A DNA stretch of 64,000 nucleotides from positions 97,974,893 through 98,038,892 of the forward strand of contig CM077594.1 in NCBI GenBank assembly GCA_039654915.1, in the 5' to 3' direction. The notes beneath the pieces are model-generated. The model was not told the origin of the DNA. It ran no database searches and was given only the letters and a program-made list of their open reading frames with translations. Source of the stretch: Aquilaria yunnanensis (Eukaryota > Streptophyta > Magnoliopsida > Malvales > Thymelaeaceae). Shown here one piece after another: positions 54,685 to 64,000 of this stretch. The translations under genes and the position numbers were made by a program. Numbering within the stretch: position 1 is the stretch's first letter; every line of letters begins with the position of its first letter.

Positions 54685-57257
54685 TCATCTTCCCCGATTT
54701 ATCAGCTCTGAGAAACCAGCATTTGAGCTAGAGTAATCCATTCCCATGCTGACAGAACTCTCCTCAGTTTCCTCACCAATGTTCATTGTTGCTTTATGTG
54801 TAGCATAAATACTATTGACCTTGTTTATTAAACCTGCTTTTGCTCCATCAGGGTTCTCCGCCAACTGTAGGGAAAATTAAAGATTCCACAGCACATCCCC
54901 CATTGAAGGCCGATCAATCCCTTGATCAGACAAACACTTAAGAGCTGTTTCTGTGAACTTCTTAAAGCATTTAGGGTGCATCTCTTCCTTGATAAGTGGG
55001 TCAACAATATCTTCTAGGGTTCCTTTCTTTTGGCAATACAAAGCCCAATCAGCGAGACTAACTTGTTCCTTTGGCAAGCCAGGACTTAGAGCTGGTATCC
55101 CACACAGCACTTCAAAAAGACCACCCCAAAAGAGTAGACATCGGATTTTTCTGTCAATTGTTGCCGTCTAAAGTATTCAGGATCCAAGTAACCGAAGCTG
55201 CCCTTTACCATGGTACTAACATGAGTTTGGTGCAGGTTAGGGCCTGTTTTTGATAGCCCGAAATCTGATACTTTTGCCACCCATTTCTCATCTAATAAGA
55301 TGTTGGTAGTTTTCACATCTCTGTGGATGACCATGTACTTGGCACCTGTGTGAAGGTAGTGCAGTCCCCTAGCAGCCCCAACACAGATTTCCAGCCTTTG
55401 CTTCCAAGACAATGAAGGGTTTTCAGAATTATAGAGATGCTCCCTGAAGGTCCCATTGGCCATATAATCATAAACCAAAATCATCTCCCCACCTTCCTCA
55501 CAGTACCCTATCAAGGACACCAAATGCCGGTGTCTCAGCTTTGACAGCATCTCTATCTCGGTCTGGAATTCAGCAACTCCTTGGTCTGAAGATGAATTTG
55601 ATCTTTTTATTGCCACTTTCATCCCTCCATCAAAAACCCCTTTGTAAACCTTCCCAAACCCACCAACACCTATAACATGCGACTCATCAAAGTTTTTGGT
55701 GCCCTTTTTTATCTCTGCTAGGGAGAAATACCTGCAAAGGCCACCTGCTAAATTTGATATATTGCTACTAGTGTTGCTACTTGTTTTGCTGCTCGACGTG
55801 TTGGATTGGTGGACAGGCAACAGCTTACCACCACCACCACCATGACTACTTCTTTTCGGGCGCCTCTTCGATTTTTTGACGTACATGATCACAGCAGCTG
55901 CTATAACACAGCCTGCAACTCCACCGGCAATACCACCAATGACATCAGCATGACTTCCTGAACCTGATGAAGAAAACCCCTTTGGTTTAGCCTCTGCCTT
56001 GAGCATCATATCTGACGGCGCAGGGTTGGGAGCAGCAAGACTCATTCTCAAGTCATTAACCTTAAAAATTTCCATCCCGTTCAAAATTGAAGCAATAAAT
56101 TCTGGCTTCGTCCACATGCTAGGATGCAGAGCCACCCATATGTCATCATCAACTCCCGGTTGATCCACAACATAAAAGGCGTAGTCCTTGTAAGTGGGAA
56201 CCCCTCGTTGTCCTGTCCATCCCATCACATCAGCCCCAATCTGCGCAAACTCGTGGTTGATGTAAACGTCGAACACTCTCTTGATCCTGCTGGCCAGGTA
56301 GTCACAGAAATGGAGCCTAACAACATATGTGAAATTGGGGTCCACAGTTAAAACCCAAGTGAGATTATAGTTCTTGTTCACCGTAGGATCGGGTCCCATT
56401 GATCTGGCCGTATTGTAGACTTCCAGAGGCGCCACCGGTTCCATGTCGTTGCTCGGGTACCGAACCGTGACGTTCAAATCTGACGCTTGAGTCGTGATTC
56501 CAAAAGCAGCACCAAAAAGATAAGGCGAATCGTCGTACCAGGTTCTGGTGAGGCCCAAGTCATTTATCGCTCGAATATATCCCCCGTCGACGTTAAGCCT
56601 CGCCATTGTTTGGAGAGAGCAGTTCTGAACATTCACAGTTTCCTCACTGTATCTGACCATCGGCGCCGGGTGGAAAATATTTGGGATGGGAATCACTTCG
56701 ATGCCGTTTATGAAAGCGAAAGATCCCTTTTGCCCACTAAATGGAGCGATGGTGAGATTGAGATGCCCGGATCGAGCAGGAACCAGAGAGAACTCCCTCA
56801 TGATAAAAGCTTGCGTAAGGGCGTGTGTGGTGATCGCGGCGCTGAAATTGTGAAGGAGCGTGACGTCATTGGCAGTGACGGTGGAGAAGGCCTTGGAGCG
56901 GTCGAGATTGTTGTAGGTGGAAGGATAAAAATGGAGCCTGACCCAGAAGCGAGAATCGGGAGGAACAGAGAAATTGTACGACAACGGAGATTTGAATATT
57001 CTGGCGGTCAGGTAAGGGACGGTAGAGGGAAGAGAAGGGTCTTGGTGTTGGGCTTTTGCGACCTCCGAGTTGGAGGAAGAAACTAGGAATTTTTCGTCGG
57101 GGCTCCATTTCCGGCCGTCTGGGCCGGTTTCATCGCCGGTAGCACCGCATGAGAGAACGTAGACAACGGCCGATTGGCTTACAACTTGTATCGAATTTAG
57201 CGCAACAGAGACGATAAGTGTGATGATAAAGGAATGGATATTTGAATTTGATCTCAT
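54685..57257 (-). pseudogene. CrRLK1L receptor-like kinase (FERONIA/ANXUR type), frameshifted
   Basis: Intronless. ATG at 57257: signal peptide (SFIITLIVSVALNSIQVV), malectin-like ectodomain (about residues 30-410), transmembrane GGIAGGVAGCVIAAAVIMYV, basic stop-transfer, and a kinase with GVGGFGKVYKG, VAIKR, HRDVK, DFGLSK and GYLDPEY. The frame breaks at a T-run near 55116: after DVYSFGVV it runs to a stop at 55086, while family sequence continues in another frame ([12 protein letters not shown]...[19 protein letters not shown]). That frame meets a TAA at 54879-54877 where the family has a Glu codon, then continues to a natural end INRGR at 54685. So there are two lesions, an apparent one-base deletion and a nonsense codon. 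CrRLK1L receptors sense RALF peptides and cell-wall state at the plasma membrane. The ectodomain and ATP site are intact, so a truncated receptor is possible. Confidence 0.9.
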
Positions 57258-57660
57258 ATCTGGATGGAGAAGCCGTATGAAGGATTTGGGGAAAAAAGGC
57301 AGCAAATAGAAAGGGGAAGGAAAAAATGGAGAGAAGTACAGGAAAACAGGGGAGCGGGGAGGAGAGTTTTCCTGTACAAGGGGGAAGAGGAGCTAGCCGG
57401 CGATGGGGAAGTTTCCGGCGAAACCAGGAAGCGGAGGAGGGAAGGTGGTGGAGTTTGGAGCAGAAGCAAAAGGAATTCCATTAGTTTGAGCGCGTTTAAC
57501 TGGTCTGAATTGGTTGTGGTCGGCGAATGAAGCTACGTGGGGCGTTAGAATAGGTGTGGCGCTCAGCATGTAGCGGAAGAACTGAACAAGCGGAACGGCA
57601 AATCTGCATTCTCAATATTTGAATACCTCTAGCCTCACTAAATTTTATTTTTTTCAAATA

Positions 57661-58467
57661 GGGAAAGGTACCAAAAAAATCATCGTATCCATCGCCATCA
57701 ACTAATTTGATCATTATAGTTTTGAGTGATTTCAATTGCATTACTAAAGTTATTGTTTGGGTCTGAATTGGACCCTAATTGTTATAGTTTGATACCGAAT
57801 ATGCCGCAAGCCGTTAAAAACCTAATGATAAATGCATAAAGTTGTTGGTTTTGAAAGTTTGGGATAATAATGCAACTTTTAACAAATTTTATAAACTTTA
57901 TGTAATTTATCATTTTTATTAATTTTGTGTGCTAACCACTGCATCGGTCACCGCTGGATCTGCCACTGGTAACGGAAGCGATGTTGAAGGAGGTAGCATT
58001 TGACATCACCATTTGAAAACGAAAAAAAATTGCTATATCGAGAAACAAATGATTAGAAACACATCAATATTGAATAAATGAGTTTCATTTTATCAAGATT
58101 CAATTTATCTGTAGTATTAGAATGTGGTGACTAATTTGAATATCATTTCTGGAGGGAATAGTGGTTGATCTGGTGCACGATAGGGGTGGTTGTTGCAAAA
58201 AAAAAAAAAGTGAAAATGGAAAATTATACACATTCCTAAAGTTTGTTAAAAATTACATAAATACCCCCAAGATTCCAAAACCAAAAACTTCTCACATTTA
58301 CCATTAGGATTCTAATAGATGGTGGCATATTTGGTACTAAACTGTAACATTTGTAGCTAATTTGGGTCCAAACTATTATTTTAGTTGGGTAATTGGAACT
58401 ACTCAAAATTATAGTGACAAAATCGGTCCAGACTCATAACTATGATGAGTTTTTTTGTACTTTTCCC
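57661..58467. mobile_element. MULE-like non-autonomous element 1
   Basis: The ends GGGAAAGGTACCAAAAAAAT and (inverse complement) GGGAAAAGTACAAAAAAACT continue as imperfect inverted arms of about 200-250 bp. A perfect 9-bp duplication TTTCAAATA flanks it (57652-57660 and 58468-58476). Nine bases is the Mutator-superfamily length. The 807-bp element has no coding capacity. Confidence 0.85.
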
Positions 58468-58485
58468 TTTCAAATACTCATAATC

Positions 58486-59723
58486 AGGTAAAATCCAAAT
58501 TTGGTCCATTTATTATTCGGTTTGTTCTAAAATGGTCTCCTGACTCTAAAAGTGCCTATTGAGGTCCCTTAACTCAAGTAGTGTATCCAATTTGAGTCCA
58601 TTCGTCAATTAAGACGTTATTTTGGGTGTAACTTGCTTATGTGGCAGTTTGCCACCCTATAGTGGGTCCCAAACTGCCACGTGGATGACTATACTAGAAG
58701 AACAAAAAATTTCAAGTTAAAATTGGCACAAATAAATAATCATAGGACTTCAAAAGTAAATAGCCCAACACTTCCTTCTTCTCCCCATACTCTCTCTCAC
58801 TCGAATATTGCTCCTCTCTTTCTCTTGCCATCGCTGATTTCGTCATCTACCTCGATCACTGATTTCATCTTGTAATCGCAATTATATCCACCAATCACCG
58901 ATTTCATCACTCGCCTTTGTCCTCCTTTGATTTCATCGCTGCTTTCCTCATCCAATACACCATCTCGGTCACGATTTCCTCCTCCATCACTATCTCTGTC
59001 GCGATTTCATCCTCCTTGGTCACTAATTTTGTCTTGTAGTTGCCAATTTTGTGTGCCACCGATGCCATCGCTCGTCTTCGTCCTCCTCCAATTTCATCGC
59101 CGACTTCCTCCTCTAATTCACCGTCTCCACCACTATTTCCTCCTCCGTCACCATCTCCGTCGCTATTTCATCCTCATTGGTCACCAATTTTGTCTTGCAG
59201 TCATCGATTTTGTGCACCAATCACCCCTATCGTCGCTCGTCTTCATCCTCCGCCAATTTCATCACCAATTTCCTCCAATTCACCATCTCCTTCAGGATTT
59301 ACTTCTCTGTCATCATTGCGATTTAGTTCACGGCCTATGTCACCGTCACAATTTAGTCCACCGCCCCTGTTTTCTGTCGTGATTCCCTCCCTCATCACAA
59401 TCTTTATCGCGATTTCACCTGCGGAGAGTTAATTTGACAATTGGGTTAATCTATATTTAAGTCCCAAGATTTTATGTTTGTGTCAATTTAGGTTTAAATT
59501 TTCATTTCTATATAAAATAGTCACCCATTTTAGTTAAAAAGGAAGCCACATGGCATTATGAGTGCCATGTAGGCAAGTTTCATCTAAAGTAACAACGCAA
59601 TTGACGGATGAGACTCAAATTGGACACGCTGCTTGAGTTAAGGGACCTCAATAGGCACTTTTAGAGTTAGGGGACCATTTTAGGACAAACTGAATAGTTA
59701 AAGGACCAAATTTGGATTTTACC
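58486..59723. mobile_element. MULE-like non-autonomous element 2
   Basis: The ends AGGTAAAATCCAAATTTGGT and (inverse complement) GGGTAAAATCCAAATTTGGT continue as arms of about 200 bp ('cctattgaggtcccttaact', 'actctaaaagtgcctatt'). It is flanked by a perfect direct repeat ACTCATAATC (58476-58485 and 59724-59733). The 1,238-bp interior is a low-complexity tandem of 'gatttcatcgcc/ccatctccgtcg'-type words; its open frames (58927-59382, 59040-59432) reflect that repeat and are not called as genes. Confidence 0.88.
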
Positions 59724-59733
59724 CACTCATAAT

Positions 59734-61430
59734 CATTACTCCTAAATTTTTTTTTTTAATTCCAAAATTTTTATCATATTTACTTATTTCTACTTTTTTT
59801 TTCTTTCAAAATCTTATCTTTCCCTCTAAGTAGTTGATCAAATGTTGCTTATGAAATGTGAATTTTTAGGTTAGTTTTGTATTTTTCATCTACAATGAGG
59901 GTGATCTGTCTAATTTTTTTAAAATTTTGTTCAAAACTAATTTTATTATTTGTTAGTCAAAAAAACTGAAAGGTGAAAAACATTTTAAGACGGAGCAAAT
60001 ATGCAAGATAAAAAAAAAAACATTCTTTTGTCCCATGATCTACTAGCAACACAAAAAAATATTCTTGATCTTGCCCTATGATCAATGAGTAGTGCGACAC
60101 TCTCCAAAATCTAGACACCAAGAAGTGGTCAAATTATAGCCGGAGTCTTTTAGATTTTATATAATATAATAAACACTTCATATCTAAATTTGCTACAATA
60201 TCTTATAACCTATAATTGTAATGTTTCTAAGTATGAAATACAATTCTTTGAGAAAAAAATAAAGGTAAAAAGGGCAAATATCTCACTCAGGTGTATGAAA
60301 TAGAAAGATCAGCTACTATTGTTTTTTACAGTTAAATTCTCCATTGATATTTTTTTTTTTTTTGCGTATTTGCCCACTACCATAACATGCTCTATGTTGG
60401 ATAAATACGTGCCACATGTTGTCCATATAGATAATCGATGTGGATAACTTATTCTAGTTTAGTCCTTAAACTTTTGTCCAGCATTACAAACCTCCCTACT
60501 TTATTTCTTTTCTTCTCCATCATTCTCTTCCTTTTTTCCCTCTCACTCCCCCCTAGGTGCCACCAACTATGTTTTTCACTACATTTTGAGGAATTGAAGC
60601 AAGCTAATCTTATGAAATTCCTCTCCATTTATCCTGTATGCTAGCAAATAGCAAAATGAATTTTGTAGGATGCGAACTGGCTGTGGAAAAGGAATCCGAA
60701 CCCATGAAGCTACTATCTTCGCCACGACAGCCACAGCCCCTCCATGAAGGGCCTCAAAGTAATTCTGCAACAAAAATTGCGATGCCAAAGCCCATTAAAA
60801 TTAAACATAAATGATACCACAGAACAAGGGAAAATTAAGGGCCACAGAACAAAGATTGCGATGCCTACAGATGCATGTACGTTTAGAGGAGGGAGGTTTG
60901 TGGAGAACATCATCTTGCGAGACGAAGAAGAAAGGTAAGAAGGTAAAGAAGGTTTCATTAAAGAACAACTTGCAGTTGCAGAGGATGGGCTTGCCTGTGC
61001 CATTCTCCTGCCTTAACACAGACCTCGCCCTTTGGGAATCTTGAATTGGGTTTGTTTCTTCCTGCAATACTTGCGAATGACTCTTATTTCAATTTTGATA
61101 CGTCTAGAGCAAAGAGGTGCAATAGAGAAGGATTCGGGACAACAAGAAACTTTTTTTCCTTCATCAAATCAAGACAATCAACAGACCAAGAAGGATTCCG
61201 AAGCCCATAAATTCTCTTTTGAGGAATATTCAAATGAAACCATTCTGATAAAAATGACCCAAACAATTCCAATGCTGGTGTTGCTGATGTGCAGAAAGGA
61301 GGCCAGTGTCTCCTGTAACTTCTCCACTGGGAAAAATGAAAACAGGAAATTTTTTTAGTTTAGGAATTGTTGTGCATAAGAGTATTTAGTTTAGGGATGA
61401 ATTAAACAATTTAACCTGAATATCTCAATA
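59734..61430. other. AT-rich intergenic DNA
   Basis: No gene is supported. Small overlapping frames around 60440-61360 on both strands are anonymous. Confidence 0.5.
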
Positions 61431-61431
61431 G

Positions 61432-61620
61432 GGCGAGGATATCTTTGCTTTGAAACAAAAACAATTAGAATTAGGCTCAATCAATTGGAATGTCTATTAT
61501 CCATATAAGGGATCTTCTAATCGGGAAGGTCCATCCATTCGTGACAAAGTTTTAATCAGTGATATCAATAATGCATTTCATGAAATATTAGATGCGACAA
61601 TGGAATATTTTGATCGTTAG
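61432..61620 (+). other. Coding-like 62-codon stretch of unknown origin
   Basis: An open stretch preceded by an AG reads GEDIFALKQKQLELGSINWN, continues through NREGPSIRDKVLISDINNAF and ends MEYFDR at a TAG. It looks like genuine protein sequence rather than random AT-rich translation, and could be a last exon, a processed-gene fragment or an organelle-derived insert. I do not recognise the family. Confidence 0.3.
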
Positions 61621-64000
61621 TTTCCTTGATGGCTAATTTGTCTTAATTACAAATATCAGTGGTCAATATTCCTAAAAAATAAATTTGGATGGCTAATTTA
61701 ACTGAGAAAAAAAAAAGTGGGGATTTGCCCCTTTAGCCGAAAAATAAAACATGGAAGAGAGGGAGGGAATGATGGAACTCACATGACAGGTCTACGCTAA
61801 CTGCATCCATCCCTGTAATTCTAACCTATCCACTTATCAAAGAAAAATCCTTTACCAATCAAAACCTTAATCTAAAAATCAATGCCAATAATTTTTAAAA
61901 ATAAATTATTAGTGATAATTTTAATATGTAGTGTCTATTTGCTTAACTTATATATTAACTTAAACTTTATATTTAAAATAAAAAATTTATAAAAAATTAA
62001 TTACCTTCTAAAAAAATTATTCAAGTGATTACTAATTAGATGAAGTTTTAGCTTTTAAATAGTATTAATTTTAAACAAAAAAGTCAGAAAAAATAAAACT
62101 AATATATTATTTTTAATGAGAAGAGGTGTAATAGTTGTTTCAAGAAAAATCAAAGCTCAATCTCATTCTTTCTTCCATGTCCCAGAAAAGAGGAAACAAA
62201 AAAAAAATTTTCTTTTTAAACAATAATGAACCTTTGACTCACCACGACTTGAATCCCGATTGCTCCTTTCCCTCCCCCCATGGCGCTTGAATCCCGATTG
62301 CTCCTTCAACTGTTTGCAAATTTTAGTAATTAAACTTTGACTCATCATAACTTGATCATCAAATTTAATATATTTATAAAAGTAAGATACATTTCAAAAT
62401 AAAAATAACTTTTCACTTAGCATACTTAATACAGTATTGATATATGGCAAAGTAGCTATTTTAGGTAAGAATTTAACATTTTATTATATTATAATTCTAA
62501 AACTACCCCTTATGCAAAACATATAAAAGCAAAGGGAGCAAATTAAAATGCTAGGTCTCTCTGTTGTTTCCCCCTTTTCTCCATCAGCCGCCCCAAGTCC
62601 AGTGCACACAATTGCAAAGCTCTGCATCTCTTTCTTCTCAGTTTCACCATTTTTTTTCACCTGATCAAGTCAAAGAACCTACTCCCATGGTGACACTCTG
62701 TCTCCTTACCAATCGAAGATGGTCTCCATCGTCATACGTCGCTATGTGACTCTGAATCCACCTTCCCATCAAGGTTTGATTTCCAAAGTTTTTTATTTCT
62801 AGTATATTGGTTTTGAATGTTGAAGGTTGATGATTTTCGAGTCTAATTTGTGGGAAATTCTTGCACTTTAGCAGGAAGGTTAACATGGTTTGATTTGTTG
62901 TCGTTTATTTTGTGTCATATGGATATTTTTGTTCCCCAATTAATTAGGATTCGTTTGATTTTTTTTACTTCTAAATCCCACATAGTTACTTTGTTCCAGA
63001 TTGGATTTGGATAGAGTTAGATTGTTATTTTATAATCACTAGTAGGGCTATATAAAGTTTGATATCTCCGTGTCTCATCATATTTTTTTGTCACCTTCAT
63101 CTTCCTTTGCCATGAGCTCTGATTGGTTCCTAAATTCCTTGGAATTAAGTTGGCCCGTATAGTTTTTTATGTGTAAAGTTTCTTGTCATTGCTGGTATCT
63201 CTTGCTCTTAATGACAGCTTTATCTATCCTGGTGCTCCCACATTTGTTCCGTCTTCTATTGTGAATTCATGAATTGCATTCGTATAGGCTACTTAAATGG
63301 TAAAAACTTTGAGACTAGAACTCATCCTTAGTTGGGGATTTACACTGCAACAAATCTTTATATATATAAGAAATGTTGTTTCTTCTCCTTTTAATGGAGC
63401 AGGAGCTTTTCTATATTTTGTTCATTGTGTGTGCACTTGATATCATTTTGCTTCAGAAACACTAAAGATGGCTGATACGAGGATATTCAACCTCTTGTAT
63501 ACGACAATAAAGATAGAATAGTTAAGGTCTGTATGCTACATTTTACTTAAGTTTAGAAGAATGACATGGAATTAATATATAAACTTACATTTACTTAGCA
63601 ATGCACTAACTGCCATTAGATGTTGATAATTACAAGTGAGTTTCGCCATAGCCCTACCCTTATATTACAGGTTGGACCCTACTGTAGGGGCAATACAGAC
63701 GCACATTTCTGCAGTTTAGGTTTCTTTTGTTAGTTATTCCAAATTGTTTATTATGTGTGTTATTTATATTGTGTGATTGCTCATTATTGTGTGTTGACGT
63801 ATGTTTCTCTGTTAGGTTTTGCGGTAGTTAGTGTTGTATTGTTTGGTACTTCTACAAATTTCAGGTGAGCTTCTTGTAACGTTAGTGGAATTTTTTACTT
63901 TTTGGTTTGTCAATTAGTAGATGGCTTCTATGTTTGGTAATCTAATTTTGAAAACACTTAAAAGGTTTGTCGTTGGAAATATGGAAGCCATAGTATGAAT
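61621..64000. other. Intergenic or 5' region of a gene leaving the window
   Basis: A TATA-like 'catataaaag' at about 62519-62528 is followed by pyrimidine-rich sequence and a possible first exon to about 62773 ('cccatcaag' then GT). No long frame follows before the window ends. It could be the untranslated start of a plus-strand gene beyond 64000, but support is thin. Confidence 0.3.

Noticed and set aside
56487..57086. 199-codon plus-strand frame opposite the receptor-kinase gene
   Set aside because: Antisense shadow of the malectin-like coding region.
58927..59432. Two overlapping frames of 130-150 codons inside MULE-like element 2
   Set aside because: Overlapping frames over a short-period repeat; Ser/Pro/His-rich composition only.
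1..64000. tRNA, rRNA or snoRNA genes
   Set aside because: I looked for tRNA arms and conserved rRNA words and saw none that I could support by eye.

Overview
This window is nuclear DNA from a flowering plant, most likely a eudicot. It has multi-exon genes with short GT..AG introns and AT-rich spacers. It encodes plant-specific proteins (a chloroplast RNA-processing HAT/TPR factor, a CrRLK1L receptor kinase, an OVATE-family fragment), and transposons make up much of the sequence. I cannot name the species.

Layout. 1.0-4.6 kb: an HCF107-like gene (minus strand). 7.6-8.7 kb: a foldback-type element. 8.8-26.7 kb: a hAT-like element split by a young 16.9-kb LTR retrotransposon at 9262-26145, transcribed on the minus strand. 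27.3-28.5 kb: a Harbinger-type element holding a truncated OVATE-family gene. 29.1-36.0 kb: a FIP1-like polyadenylation factor gene (plus strand). 37.4-38.8 kb: a MULE-like element holding a PATROL1-like (DUF810) fragment. 41.35-52.7 kb: a tandem segmental duplication. Copy A holds a DnaJ relic, LTO1 and BUBR1. Copy B keeps the DnaJ relic and LTO1, but BUBR1 is replaced by about 1.3 kb of unrelated repeat-rich DNA. 54.7-57.3 kb: a CrRLK1L receptor-kinase pseudogene. 57.7-59.7 kb: two MULE-like elements placed end to end. 59.7-64.0 kb: no gene I can name.

The main discovery is the cargo of the LTR element. LTR termini, primer-binding site and Gag point to the Tat/Ogre branch of Ty3-type elements. 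It has an intact gag but no protease, reverse transcriptase, RNase H or integrase. In their place, all in the gag orientation, are three tandem intronless 182-codon genes and an intronless LOG-type cytokinin-activating phosphoribohydrolase gene. The three encode small proteins with an arginine-rich stretch and four cysteines that resemble the nucleic-acid-binding proteins of carlaviruses. LOG and two of the three small genes have their own similar TATA-type promoters, and repeated copies of the cassette's intergenic module lie upstream of LOG. A long hairpin-rich tandem array lies between LOG and the 3' LTR. The LTRs are almost identical, so the insertion is recent. The three small genes have diverged from one another yet remain open and equal in length, so they were probably kept through earlier rounds of transposition.

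Gene models were spliced by eye using frame continuity and family resemblance. No alignment or database search was run.
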